NCBI GenBank assembly: GCA_020402865.1
Contig: JADBYT010000008.1
Coordinates: 1-64,000 of the forward strand
Source of the DNA: Bacteroidota bacterium
Lineage (GTDB): Bacteria > Bacteroidota > Bacteroidia > Palsa-965
Direction of reading: 5' to 3'
DNA length: 64,000 bases
Part shown: piece by piece, positions 10,995 through 20,985 of the stretch
Layout: every line of letters begins with the position of its first letter
Position numbering within the stretch: position 1 is the stretch's first letter
The notes under the pieces: model-generated
Told to the model about the DNA's origin: nothing
Seen by the model: only the letters and a program-made list of their open reading frames with translations
The model's database searches: none
Made by a program: the position numbers and the translations under genes

Positions 10995-12431
10995 ATGAAC
11001 GAAGTAGAAAAAGTGATCGACGAAACCCGCCAGGGTGAAGCACTCATGCTCGACGGCCAGGCCGAAACCGGAACACGCAAGCTGTTTCTGGAAAGTTATG
11101 GCTGCCAGATGAATTTTTCTGACAGTGAAATTGTGGCGTCAATCCTGAAAGATCAGGGCTACACCACCACAAAAGACTATACCGAGGCGGATGTAATTTT
11201 TGTAAACACCTGCGCCATCCGCGAAAACGCCGAACAGCGCGTGCGCAACCGCCTGAGCGAGTTTAAAGCCGCCAAGCGAAACAAGCCCGACATGGTGGTG
11301 GGCGTACTTGGCTGCATGGCCGAGCGACTCAAGCATAAATTCCTCGACGAGGAAAAGATTGTGGACATTGTGGTGGGGCCGGATGCTTACCGCGATTTGC
11401 CCAACCTGATCAGCAAAGTGGAAGGCGGACATAAGGCAGTGAACGTGATCCTCTCGAAGGAAGAAACCTACGCCGATATTACCCCTGTGCGCCTTGACAG
11501 CAACGGCGTTTCCGCCTTCATCAGCATTATGCGCGGGTGCGACAACATGTGCTCGTTTTGCGTAGTGCCGTTCACCCGTGGCCGCGAACGCTCACGCGAC
11601 CCTGAAAGCATTGTGGCAGAAGCCCGCGATCTTTTTGCACGCGGCTACCGCGAGGTTACGCTGCTCGGTCAGAATGTGGACTCGTACCTCTGGGCCGGGG
11701 GCGGATTGAAAAAAGAAATTCTTACCGACGAACAGCGTGCCGCAGCTGTGAACTTTGCCCGACTGCTTGAAATGGTTGCCCTTGTGCATCCTGACCTGCG
11801 CATCCGTTTCAGTACTTCGCACCCGAAAGACATGACCGACGAGGTGCTGTACACGATGGCGAAGTACGACAACATTTGCAAATACATTCACCTGCCTGTG
11901 CAAAGCGGCAACAGCGAAGTGCTCGAGCGCATGAACCGCGGCTACTCACGCGAGTGGTACATCAGCCGCATCGAGTCCATCCGCCGCATCATGCCCGATT
12001 GCGCCATCAGCACCGATGTAATTACCGGTTTCTGCGGCGAAACCGAAGAGCAGCACCGCGAAACAGTTTCGCTCATGGAAATCGTGAAATACGATTTCGC
12101 ATACATGTTTGCGTATTCCGAGCGCCCCAAAACCATGGCCGAGCGCCAGTTTGAGGATGATGTGCCGGAAGAAGTAAAAAAACGCCGCCTTACCGAGATT
12201 ATCGACATGCAGCAAATACATTCCGAGCAACGCACCAAAGCGCAGGTTGGAAAAGTGCACCGCGTACTCATCGAACACACCTCCAAACGCGACGAGGATA
12301 AATGGATGGGCCGCAACACACAGAACACCGTGGTGGTGTTTCCGAAAGGAAATCATAAGCCCGGTGAGTATGTGAATGTGCTGGTGGATCGCTGCACGAA
12401 GACGACGTTGATTGGAACGGTGGTGGAGTGA
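10995..12431 (+). CDS. miaB: tRNA-2-methylthio-N6-dimethylallyladenosine synthase MiaB
   Basis: A 478-residue radical-SAM methylthiotransferase that adds the 2-methylthio group to i6A37 of tRNAs. All six cluster-binding cysteines are visible: Cys37, Cys73 and Cys107 in the N-terminal UPF0004 domain, and the radical-SAM CxxxCxxC at Cys182, Cys186 and Cys189 ([10 protein letters not shown]). A TRAM RNA-binding domain forms the last 65 residues or so. The start at 10995 is chosen because the promoter at 10928-10959 lies within the first codons of the longer frame. It heads a plus-strand run; a toxin-antitoxin pair begins 13 bp after its stop. Confidence 0.96.
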   Translation: MNEVEKVIDETRQGEALMLDGQAETGTRKLFLESYGCQMNFSDSEIVASILKDQGYTTTKDYTEADVIFVNTCAIRENAEQRVRNRLSEFKAAKRNKPDMVVGVLGCMAERLKHKFLDEEKIVDIVVGPDAYRDLPNLISKVEGGHKAVNVILSKEETYADITPVRLDSNGVSAFISIMRGCDNMCSFCVVPFTRGRERSRDPESIVAEARDLFARGYREVTLLGQNVDSYLWAGGGLKKEILTDEQRAAAVNFARLLEMVALVHPDLRIRFSTSHPKDMTDEVLYTMAKYDNICKYIHLPVQSGNSEVLERMNRGYSREWYISRIESIRRIMPDCAISTDVITGFCGETEEQHRETVSLMEIVKYDFAYMFAYSERPKTMAERQFEDDVPEEVKKRRLTEIIDMQQIHSEQRTKAQVGKVHRVLIEHTSKRDEDKWMGRNTQNTVVVFPKGNHKPGEYVNVLVDRCTKTTLIGTVVE

Positions 12432-12444
12432 AAACCAAACCAAA

Positions 12445-12729
12445 ATGACACGTAACGAACTGAATAATCTAATCATTACAACACTCAAACCCTATCAGCC
12501 AAGTATGATAGGGCTCTTTGGTTCGTATGCACGCGGCGAGGAGCGTGAAGACAGTGATATTGACTTATTGATTGATATACGAATGCCCATCACGCTTTTT
12601 GATCTGATAAAACTGGAAGAGGAATTATCGAAAAAAACCGGAAAACGTTTTGATATTGTTACACTGGCTTCAATTCATAATTCCAGACTAAAAGAATATA
12701 TTTTTAAAGACTTCCAATCACTGATATGA
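12445..12729 (+). CDS. mntA: MntA-type nucleotidyltransferase antitoxin
   Basis: A 94-residue minimal nucleotidyltransferase. The signature GSX10DXD is exact: Gly26-Ser27, then Asp38 and Asp40 (GSYARGEEREDSDIDLLID). In characterised MntA/HepT pairs the antitoxin adds AMP groups to a tyrosine of the HepT toxin and so silences it. The start at 12445 is preferred to an ATG 11 codons upstream that would overlap the end of miaB. It overlaps hepT by 4 nt (ATGA), typical of a tightly coupled pair. Base composition is clearly more AT-rich than the flanking miaB and sigma-54 regulator, suggesting acquisition by transfer. Confidence 0.92.
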   Translation: MTRNELNNLIITTLKPYQPSMIGLFGSYARGEEREDSDIDLLIDIRMPITLFDLIKLEEELSKKTGKRFDIVTLASIHNSRLKEYIFKDFQSLI

Positions 12730-13070
12730 CTATGAAGGATGATATGATTTATATTGAACATATCCTTGATGCGATTAACCAGATTCTTTTATATACAGAA
12801 CAGGTTGAAAGGGATGACTTCCTGAATGATAGGATGCGACAGGATGCAGTAATAAGACAATTTGAGATAATGGGAGAGGCCACAAAAAATATTTCTTCAG
12901 ACTTTACTGAACAGTATCCTTCAATTGAATGGCGATACATGGCAAAAATGAGAGATCGATTAATTCATAATTATTTTGGAGTGGATAAAAGAATTGTGTG
13001 GGAAACTGTTAAGTCTGATTTGCCCCGACTGCACAAGGAAATCACTAAACTATTGCCGGGTCAATTATGA
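12726..13070 (+). CDS. hepT: HepT-type HEPN ribonuclease toxin
   Basis: A 114-residue all-helical HEPN-domain protein. The HEPN catalytic motif RX4HXY is present as Arg76-x4-His81-x-Tyr83 (RDRLIHNY); the tyrosine is the residue AMPylated by MntA in studied systems. The length fits the family. It is translationally coupled to mntA through an ATGA overlap; an ATG two codons later (12732) is a possible alternative start. Catalytic residues are intact, so the toxin is probably functional and neutralised in cis. It is AT-rich compared with its neighbours. Confidence 0.92.
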   Translation: MTMKDDMIYIEHILDAINQILLYTEQVERDDFLNDRMRQDAVIRQFEIMGEATKNISSDFTEQYPSIEWRYMAKMRDRLIHNYFGVDKRIVWETVKSDLPRLHKEITKLLPGQL

Positions 13071-13142
13071 TATCGAATGTACAATAATCTCAATGCCTCA
13101 ACAGACTTTACCTAATACAGCACGCTACGAACGATTTACAAA

Positions 13143-14393
13143 ATGACCACACAGGAAATAAAACAACGTTTCGGCATTATCGGCAGCACTCCGCAGCTCG
13201 ACCGTGCCATTGATATAGCCACGCAGGTGGCGCCAACTGATCTGAGTGTGCTGATTGTGGGTGAAAGCGGAACCGGTAAGGAAGTATTCCCGAAAATCAT
13301 TCACCAGCTCAGCAGCCGCAAGCACGGGCAGTATATTGCCGTAAACTGCGGTGCCATTCCTGAAGGTACGATTGACTCGGAACTTTTCGGACACGAAAAA
13401 GGCTCGTTTACCGGCGCAACAGAAGCACGTAAGGGCTATTTTGAAGTGGCTGATGGCGGTACAATTTTTCTCGATGAAGTGGCAGAAATGCCGTTAGCCA
13501 CACAGGCCCGTTTGCTGCGTGTGCTGGAAAGCGGCGAATTTATCCGTGTGGGTTCCTCGAAAGTGCAGAAAACCAATGTGCGCGTGGTGGCGGCCACCAA
13601 CGTGAACATGATGGAAGCCATAAGCCGCAACAAATTCCGCGAAGATCTATACTACCGCCTCAGCACGGTGCCCATTTCGCTGCCTGCCCTGCGCGAGCGA
13701 CGCGGCGATATTCATTTGCTGTTTCGCAAGTTTGCCAGCGACTTTGCCACCAAGTACCGCATGCCGGTAATCAAACTTCTGCCCGAAGCCGAACAGGCCT
13801 TAAGCAGTTACTACTGGCACGGCAATATCCGCCAGCTGAAGAACGTAACCGAACAGCTTTCCATCATCGAAAAAAACCGCGAGATTGATGCCGAAACGCT
13901 GAAGAAATACCTGCCCGATTACAAAACCTCGTCCTCTTCCCTGCCCGTGCTTTCGCGCCCCGAAGCCGGCGATCCGGCTGAACGCGATTTTCTTTACTCC
14001 ATGATTCAGCAACTGAGTAAAGAACTCAACGAACTTAAAGCCATTACCGCACAACTCATTCAGGGCGGGCGAATTAATACTGATCTGGTGCAGCAAACAC
14101 CGGGCATCCAAAAATACGTGGCCGAACTTCCTGCACCCGCACACACCCCTTCATTGATTTCAGACAATCCGGTGGTGATTCAGCATGCAAACAGCTGGAC
14201 GCCTGCCAACGAGGATATTCTGCTGCACGAGGATGTGACGGAAGATTCATTATCCTTGCAGGACAAAGAAATTGAACTCATACGCCGTGCGCTGGAAAAG
14301 CACCGTGGCAAACGCAAAAGCGCAGCCCGTGAGCTTGGCATTTCGGAGCGCACGCTGTACCGGAAAATAAACGAATACGATATAAAAGGCTGA
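13143..14393 (+). CDS. sigma-54 interacting transcriptional activator (no receiver domain)
   Basis: A 416-residue AAA+ enhancer-binding protein that remodels sigma-54 RNA polymerase. Walker A GESGTGKE is at 40-47, the sigma-54 contacting loop is GSFTGA at 87-92 (a common variant of GAFTGA), Walker B is GTIFLDEV, and the arginine-finger region follows (FREDLYYRLS). The C-terminus is a Fis-type helix-turn-helix (KSAARELGISERTLYRKINEY). There is no N-terminal receiver or sensor domain, so it either is constitutively active or is regulated by a partner. It overlaps the next gene by 1 nt (TGATG). The order miaB-regulator-lptE-secG is recurrent in the phylum; its targets are not known to me. Confidence 0.93.
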   Translation: MTTQEIKQRFGIIGSTPQLDRAIDIATQVAPTDLSVLIVGESGTGKEVFPKIIHQLSSRKHGQYIAVNCGAIPEGTIDSELFGHEKGSFTGATEARKGYFEVADGGTIFLDEVAEMPLATQARLLRVLESGEFIRVGSSKVQKTNVRVVAATNVNMMEAISRNKFREDLYYRLSTVPISLPALRERRGDIHLLFRKFASDFATKYRMPVIKLLPEAEQALSSYYWHGNIRQLKNVTEQLSIIEKNREIDAETLKKYLPDYKTSSSSLPVLSRPEAGDPAERDFLYSMIQQLSKELNELKAITAQLIQGGRINTDLVQQTPGIQKYVAELPAPAHTPSLISDNPVVIQHANSWTPANEDILLHEDVTEDSLSLQDKEIELIRRALEKHRGKRKSAARELGISERTLYRKINEYDIKG

Positions 14394-14914
14394 TGCGCAG
14401 GCTTGGATTTTTTGTAGTGTTGTTGCTTACGCTGCTCGCATTTCAGGAGCAGAGTTGCGGCATTTACAGCTTTACCGGCGGCCGGAAGTTTGATGATTCA
14501 GTGACCGTTTCAGTGGCTACGTTTACCAATACAGCACCACTGGCAAAAGCCACCGTTCCACAAACCGTTTCGGAAGCCCTGCGCGACGCCATTCAGCGCC
14601 AGACACGCCTTACATTTGTACCCGGTAACGCCGATCTTGAATTTACAGGCGAAATTACCGGTTACTCCGTTGCGCCAGTTGCTATTCAGGGTGGCGGCCA
14701 GACCGATCAGGCCCAGTTAAACCGGCTAACCATTACGGTGAGCGTGAATTATGTGGACAAAATTGAAGAGCAATACAGTTTTGAAACCAATTTCAGCCGC
14801 TTTGCCGATTTCCCGGCCACAAGTACACTGAGTGCGGTAGAAGATCAGCTGATTAAGGAAATTACCGACCAGCTTATTCAGGACATCATGAACAGGTCGA
14901 TAAACGCCTGGTAA
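14393..14914 (+). CDS. LptE-like (lipopolysaccharide assembly) lipoprotein
   Basis: A 173-residue secreted lipoprotein. The N-terminal hydrophobic segment ends at Gln-Ser-Cys-Gly (Cys at about residue 22), followed by YSFTGG, the usual opening of the LptE-like family of Bacteroidota. The body has the alpha/beta layout expected (SVSVATFTNTAP, LRDAIQRQTRL, LEFTGEITGYSV, then a long C-terminal helix). In Gram-negatives LptE plugs the LptD barrel and helps place LPS in the outer membrane; the assignment for this divergent family is inference from similarity and context. Its ATG shares a base with the stop of the sigma-54 regulator, so the two are co-translated. Confidence 0.8.
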   Translation: MRRLGFFVVLLLTLLAFQEQSCGIYSFTGGRKFDDSVTVSVATFTNTAPLAKATVPQTVSEALRDAIQRQTRLTFVPGNADLEFTGEITGYSVAPVAIQGGGQTDQAQLNRLTITVSVNYVDKIEEQYSFETNFSRFADFPATSTLSAVEDQLIKEITDQLIQDIMNRSINAW

Positions 14915-14929
14915 CCGCACGCGCACGCT

Positions 14930-16621
14930 ATGAACGCCAAACTCCTCACATCGTGGCTGAATGCCCCCGAAACACTGGGCCGCGAAGCGGGTGCACAACT
15001 CGATGCGCTGACGCGGACATTTCCGTATTTCCAAACCGCGCAGTTGCTTTACATCAAAACACTGCACAACGAAAACAGCTTCCTCTACAACAACCAGCTG
15101 AAAGCGGCCGCCGTGTATGCTTCCAACCGCAGGATGCTGTATGAACTCATTACACGCAAAGCCCCCGCACCCGCACTTACCGAAACTACACCCTTAGCCG
15201 AAACTCCGGCACCCGCCATTGCAACTGCGCCCGAACCCGAACAGGACACCGTTACCACGCCCGAACCGGCCGCCGAACAAACTTCGCCCCCGGCCCAAAT
15301 GCCCGTGGCTGACGAAAATTTTCCGGCCGAAACTCCGGTACAGGAAAACGAAATCATTCATCCCGACTTCCCCAAAAAACTTTTTGCCGGAAACGATGAA
15401 TGGGAAGCCGGCATGATGCGCCAGCTTCAACTCCTCCACCACTGGCGCAATCAGCCGGAAATAATTAAACCGGTTCAGCCACAGACGCCGGAAACAGCAA
15501 ACACCCCGAAAGACGAAACGCCCGCCGTTACCGAAACGGCAGTAAACGAAACAACATCAGCCACCGTAAACAACGCCCCTACTGCGGCCGACGAAATAAA
15601 CACACTGCTTTACGTGCTGGCCGAACCTTCGGACTGGGACGATTTGCCCGAAAGCACGGTGGAAGAGGAAATTACAGCCGAAGACAACGCCACCGAACCC
15701 GCCACCTGGCAGGTGCAGCCGGTTGATGAGGCCGACCTGACTGTAAGCGAAGTAATAATACAACCTGCTGCCGAAGTCCCGGCCGATGAGGTTGAAATAC
15801 CCGTCATAACCGCCCCCGACCAGCTCGAACTTCCGGCCACACTGCCCGCCGATCCGGTAGAACAACTCATCCTTGCCGGCGCTGTGAACGCCAGTATAAC
15901 GCAGGAAGTTGACGATCACTGGCCCTCGCCCGAAGAACTGCAGCCACGCAAAACAGCAGAAGCTGTTGTACCGGTGGTTTCGACAAGCTCAACCTCCGGT
16001 ACAACCGAAATTCCGATTCCCGCAGCACATAGCGGCGACTCAACCACCGGCGCAACAGACAATACAACAGTGGTTTCAACCAGCACAGCCACAGAAACTA
16101 CGGAAACACTTCCGGTGGCTGAGCCTGATGAAACCACCAACGAACTGAGTTTCAGCAGCTGGCTGAAAAAACTGAACAACGCGGCTCCAGCGCCCGAACC
16201 TGCAGCCGAAACAATCCAACCCACTGAGCGGGAAACAAAGTCTCCCGAAACAGTTGTTTCACCGCAAATTACTACGGCCGAAACAGAAGCAGTTGCACCA
16301 GCCCCCGATCCGGAAACCGAAAATACGCCCCCGGCTGAAGAAGTTATTCCATCCGGAAAGCAGCAGATTATCGACAAGTTTATACGCGAGGAACCGCGCA
16401 TCAAGCCCAATAAAAACAAGTTCTACAACCCTGTAAACATGGCCCGCCAGAGTGTACAGGAGAGCGATGATTTCATTACCGAAACCTTAGCCAGAATTTA
16501 CGTAAAACAGGGCAATTTTTCGAAGGCAATACGGGCCTATCAAAAATTGAGTTTGAAGTTTCCGGAAAAAAGCAGTTACTTTGCAGCCCTTATTGAAGAA
16601 CTGAAGCGAACACCTAAATAA
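14930..16621 (+). CDS. conserved protein with disordered P/T/E-rich middle and TPR-like end
   Basis: A 563-residue protein with three parts: a helical N-terminal block (1-75, [20 protein letters not shown] and [12 protein letters not shown]), a low-complexity acidic Pro/Thr/Glu/Ala region of about 400 residues, and a C-terminal tetratricopeptide-like helix pair ([34 protein letters not shown]). There is no signal peptide or membrane segment. Proteins of this layout recur between lptE-like and secG genes in Bacteroidota, but I know no assigned function. The middle region contains a REP-like palindrome at 15970-16000 translated in frame. It is 15 bp from the previous gene and 14 bp from secG, so probably one operon. 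Confidence 0.8.
   Translation: MNAKLLTSWLNAPETLGREAGAQLDALTRTFPYFQTAQLLYIKTLHNENSFLYNNQLKAAAVYASNRRMLYELITRKAPAPALTETTPLAETPAPAIATAPEPEQDTVTTPEPAAEQTSPPAQMPVADENFPAETPVQENEIIHPDFPKKLFAGNDEWEAGMMRQLQLLHHWRNQPEIIKPVQPQTPETANTPKDETPAVTETAVNETTSATVNNAPTAADEINTLLYVLAEPSDWDDLPESTVEEEITAEDNATEPATWQVQPVDEADLTVSEVIIQPAAEVPADEVEIPVITAPDQLELPATLPADPVEQLILAGAVNASITQEVDDHWPSPEELQPRKTAEAVVPVVSTSSTSGTTEIPIPAAHSGDSTTGATDNTTVVSTSTATETTETLPVAEPDETTNELSFSSWLKKLNNAAPAPEPAAETIQPTERETKSPETVVSPQITTAETEAVAPAPDPETENTPPAEEVIPSGKQQIIDKFIREEPRIKPNKNKFYNPVNMARQSVQESDDFITETLARIYVKQGNFSKAIRAYQKLSLKFPEKSSYFAALIEELKRTPK
15970..16000. repeat. REP-like palindrome inside a coding region
   Basis: Outer arms ACCGG/CCGGT and GGTT/AACC pair around a core TTCGACAAGCTC, giving a 31-nt imperfect hairpin. 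The core TTCGACAAGCTCAACC strongly resembles short dispersed palindromes seen in many bacterial genomes. It is read in frame in the disordered part of the 563-residue protein, giving VVSTSSTSG, so insertion was tolerated. Only one copy was noticed in this window. Confidence 0.55.
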
Positions 16622-16635
16622 ATCCTTTCACTGAA

Positions 16636-17016
16636 ATGACAACTGTCATCTCCATTCTGATTCTCCTGGTGAGCCTGCTGCTCATCCTCGTTGTGCTTGT
16701 ACAGAACCCCAAAGGCGGCGGACTTGCGTCCGGTTTCAGTGGCGGTAATCAGGTTATGGGCGCCCGCCGTACTACCGATTTTCTCGAAAAAGCCACCTGG
16801 GGCCTTGCCGGTTTGCTTATGCTGATGAGCATTTTATCGACCAGCCTTACGGTTTCGAATGCAGAAACGCCTGAAGAAACAGACACGAACTCAAAAACCA
16901 TTGATAAAGCCGGCGAACTGGATGCAAAATCCAAGCAGCCTGCCGCTAAACCGGTAACACCTGCTCCGGCTCCCGGACAGCAGCCCCCGGCACCGGCGCC
17001 CGCTCCCGGTCAGTAA
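16636..17016 (+). CDS. secG: preprotein translocase subunit SecG
   Basis: A 126-residue inner-membrane protein with two membrane helices (about 3-24 and 53-74) joined by the diagnostic loop [15 protein letters not shown] with TDFLEKATW. SecG assists SecYE in protein export. An unusual C-terminal tail of about 50 residues is rich in Lys, Pro and Ala (repeated PAPAPGQ), absent from classic SecG but frequent in Bacteroidota members. Last gene of the miaB-to-secG plus-strand run; a strong hairpin terminator follows at 17043-17075. Confidence 0.95.
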   Translation: MTTVISILILLVSLLLILVVLVQNPKGGGLASGFSGGNQVMGARRTTDFLEKATWGLAGLLMLMSILSTSLTVSNAETPEETDTNSKTIDKAGELDAKSKQPAAKPVTPAPAPGQQPPAPAPAPGQ

Positions 17017-17042
17017 TATTTACAGGATTTTACCTGTTTGAT

Positions 17043-17075
17043 AAAAAATGTCAGGATGTCAGCCTGACATTTTTT
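17043..17075. terminator. rho-independent terminator between secG and groES
   Basis: A 13-bp perfect stem (AAAAAATGTCAGG / CCTGACATTTTTT) with a 7-nt loop ATGTCAG and a U-run on the plus strand. It separates the secG operon from groESL, which therefore needs its own promoter. In the 143 bp between this hairpin and groES I could not find a CIRCE repeat nor a convincing TAnnTTTG box. Confidence 0.85.
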
Positions 17076-17218
17076 ATTTGCACACAACTGCAAAAATGGC
17101 TGAAAAGCGCATTAATAGTGCCTTTGGCACAAAATCTGACAAGAAGCGCACGAGTTGCAGCTATAGACAATGTTGCAACCCGTTGAACCAAAAAAACCAT
17201 CAAATAAATAGTTTAAAA

Positions 17219-17497
17219 ATGGCAAAAGTGAACATCAAGCCGCTGGCCGACCGTGTGGTCGTTGAAGCTGCACCTGCCGAAGAAAAAACCGCAGGAGGCA
17301 TTATCATCCCGGATACCGCAAAAGAGAAGCCGCAGCGCGGCAAAGTGGTAGCTGCCGGTCCCGGCAAAAAAGATGAACCGGTTACCGTAAAAGTGGGCGA
17401 TACTGTGCTCTACGGCAAATATTCCGGCACTGAAATCCAGATCGACGGTAAAGATTACCTCATCATGCGTGAATCAGACATTTTCGCTATCGTTTAA
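17219..17497 (+). CDS. groES: co-chaperonin GroES
   Basis: A 92-residue 10-kDa chaperonin that caps GroEL. The start is the ATG at 17219 ([16 protein letters not shown]), the family N-terminus; the frame is open for 57 more codons upstream but that stretch contains the intergenic terminator. The mobile loop ([18 protein letters not shown] at about 20-37) and the roof/C-terminal core ([24 protein letters not shown]) are intact. It lies 37 bp ahead of groEL in the same transcription unit. Confidence 0.98.
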   Translation: MAKVNIKPLADRVVVEAAPAEEKTAGGIIIPDTAKEKPQRGKVVAAGPGKKDEPVTVKVGDTVLYGKYSGTEIQIDGKDYLIMRESDIFAIV

Positions 17498-17513
17498 TCA
17501 GGTTTTGTTTTAA

Positions 17514-19163
<1,650 letters not shown>

Positions 19164-19182
19164 TCTGCCTGAAATTTATACA

Positions 19183-19212
19183 CGAACGGCTGCCTTATCC
19201 GGCAGCCGTTCG
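19183..19212. terminator. bidirectional rho-independent terminator
   Basis: A 12-bp perfect stem (CGAACGGCTGCC / GGCAGCCGTTCG), 6-nt loop, followed by TTTTTATT on the plus strand. It lies between converging groEL and the transglutaminase-like gene and can serve both. Confidence 0.88.
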
Positions 19213-19218
19213 TTTTTA

Positions 19219-20487
19219 TTATCGCTTCTCCGGTGCAGCCCAGAACTGGTTTTCATTGCAGGTAAACCAGAGTTCGTAGTGGCGCTTATTCTTTAGTTTT
19301 TTCGAATTATGCCCCGGCTTTAATTTGTAAAAGCCCGACGGGATAAGCTGCACGTACGACGTAGTTTTGCCTTGTACAGCTGTTTCGTAATCGTAACAAC
19401 TGCTTGTGGCACACTGCAACATGTACAGATTTTTAGCCATGTAGTTGTAGAGGTAATGCTGTATATCGGTTTTCTCGCGATGGTTCCAGTTTGCGGTTTC
19501 GTTTATTTTAAGCGGAAGTCCGGCTATTAACCGGCTTCTTACTTCCTGAATGCTCAGCAAATTGTTGTTTTCATCCATCACATACGCATCGTTTGTGGGA
19601 TCCATCCACAGCCACTTGCGCAGCGAAACCGAATACACGGCATTGATTACATGGCAATCGGGATCATTATTGAGGCTGTCTTTGGGCAAACACGTCACCA
19701 GCCGCGAAGCAAAACCCATGGAGAGATACATTTCATTCAACACGGTAGCCAGACCGCGGCAGTTGAGTGTACGTTTTTCGGCGCTGCAAATCTGTAATAG
19801 ATCGCTGGCGTTACGTTTTGAAGGGTTACCCATGTTCCCGTTGTGGGGAACCCGGTCGTGAATCCAGTGCATGAGACTGATGATACGGGAAACCTCGTTA
19901 CCGTTTCCGGCCACCGAATCAAGCTTGTAGGTGAGCCGCAATGCCGTAAGGTTTGAATCCGATGCAGGCTGATAAGTGAAAGCAGGCATGGGCATATTCT
20001 CAGAATTATTGTATGCCCCGGCATTTTTGAGCATGTAGAGATAGTCGCCAACAGCACGGACCTGCTTTACTATTACAGCGTAGCGCGGCATGCTTCTGAT
20101 ATTATCAAGATCTGTATCCGCTTGCATGTGGCTATAGTTTGAATATCCGTACTTCACTGACATTTCAAGAAAGTTAACAGCATCCTCTTTTTTGTTTTCG
20201 AGCGAAAGCAGGCAGGCGTAATTATAATATACGGAGGCCATCATCCACATGTATTTATTGCGCTCACTTTGCTTCAAAGCATGAAACTCCGCTTCGGTTT
20301 CCACAATCAGTTTATGGCATCCCGGCACATCTCGTTTTTCATACGCCACCATTACCAGACTATCCTGGCGATGCATAAATGTTTCGAAGTTCTTTTTACC
20401 GGGCTTGCCTGAAAACCCGAACAAGCCTGCGGCCAGCACTACAAGCGCAAAAATGAATACCGCCTGTAGAAAAATGCGTTTTTGCAT
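19219..20487 (-). CDS. exported transglutaminase-like domain protein
   Basis: A 422-residue protein with an N-terminal hydrophobic anchor or signal (about 5-24), a helical TPR-like region (about 80-145, with YYNYACLLSLENKKEDAVNFLEMSVKYG), and a transglutaminase-like core. The Cys-His-Asp triad is visible at Cys243 (LNCRGLATVLNEMYLSMGF), His279 (DCHVINAVYS) and Asp296 (WLWMDPTND). Such proteins may be peptidases or cross-linking enzymes; substrate unknown. It probably acts in the periplasm. The gene stands alone on the minus strand; a -7-like TATCTTTG lies at 20568-20575, 80 bp upstream. Confidence 0.8.
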   Translation of the reverse strand: MQKRIFLQAVFIFALVVLAAGLFGFSGKPGKKNFETFMHRQDSLVMVAYEKRDVPGCHKLIVETEAEFHALKQSERNKYMWMMASVYYNYACLLSLENKKEDAVNFLEMSVKYGYSNYSHMQADTDLDNIRSMPRYAVIVKQVRAVGDYLYMLKNAGAYNNSENMPMPAFTYQPASDSNLTALRLTYKLDSVAGNGNEVSRIISLMHWIHDRVPHNGNMGNPSKRNASDLLQICSAEKRTLNCRGLATVLNEMYLSMGFASRLVTCLPKDSLNNDPDCHVINAVYSVSLRKWLWMDPTNDAYVMDENNNLLSIQEVRSRLIAGLPLKINETANWNHREKTDIQHYLYNYMAKNLYMLQCATSSCYDYETAVQGKTTSYVQLIPSGFYKLKPGHNSKKLKNKRHYELWFTCNENQFWAAPEKR

Positions 20488-20567
20488 AGTATTGTTTTAT
20501 ATACGACGAACGTACTGCCTCTTAAGTTACAGGCTACTTCCCTTCCAGATTTCTGCTAACTAACGGC

Positions 20568-20575
20568 CAAAGATA
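20568..20575 (-). promoter_or_regulatory. -7 promoter element TATCTTTG
   Basis: Minus-strand TATCTTTG matches the Bacteroidota -7 consensus TAnnTTTG, 80 nt upstream of the transglutaminase-like gene. No TTTG -33 element was found at 19-21 nt spacing, so it is only a candidate. Confidence 0.4.
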
Positions 20576-20731
20576 TACCGGCAGAAAGAAAAGCATACAC
20601 AGCCGGAGTTGAAAATTTAATCCGGCACCGGAACTTACCCAATGTTTGAAACGGCGTTAAAACACAGAATCGGGGCATACTGATGAAAACGGCATACCCG
20701 ACAAATGGATGCACTTTCGTCGAGTAAATCT

Positions 20732-20739
20732 TATCTTTG
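20732..20739 (+). promoter_or_regulatory. -7 promoter element TATCTTTG
   Basis: Plus-strand TATCTTTG fits the TAnnTTTG -7 consensus and lies 23 nt before the ATG of the small membrane protein at 20763. No clear -33 TTTG is seen at the expected distance. The box lies inside a longer open frame, supporting the internal start. Confidence 0.5.
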
Positions 20740-20762
20740 TAATTCATCAAAAAAGCAAGACC

Positions 20763-20948
20763 ATGAGCAAGATGCGCAAAATTGCATTAGGAGGAATCGG
20801 AGTTGTTGTAGTGGCATCCGTTGCATTGAAAATTGCAGGCATTCACCCCGGCATTGTGGCCGTGCATGCGTTGCCGTTTTGCATGCTGCTGCTCATTGAT
20901 CTTACACACAGGCGTTCGCGCCAAAGCAGTGATCAAAAACCACAATAG
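20763..20948 (+). CDS. small membrane protein, unknown function
   Basis: A 61-residue protein starting MSKMRKIALGGIGVVVVASV, with one or two hydrophobic segments (about 8-25 and 29-46) around a short IHPGIVAVHALP turn, and a charged, Gln/Arg-rich tail. Not recognised. The start at 20763 is preferred to a longer version because a -7 promoter element lies just upstream. An overlapping frame is open from 20833 but its real start is later (20986). It is followed after 37 bp by a beta-barrel gene and may be co-transcribed with it. Confidence 0.55.
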   Translation: MSKMRKIALGGIGVVVVASVALKIAGIHPGIVAVHALPFCMLLLIDLTHRRSRQSSDQKPQ

Positions 20949-20985
20949 CACGCCCGCCCAAACCACTGCTCCCCTCAGAAACTAT

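Noticed and set aside
17076-17218. CIRCE-type heat-shock operator upstream of groESL
   Set aside because: No TTAGCACTC/GAGTGCTAA inverted repeat could be found.
20833-20985. Extension of the beta-barrel gene upstream of 20986
   Set aside because: It overlaps the small membrane protein gene in another frame and lacks a signal peptide at its start; the internal ATG at 20986 gives a clean one.
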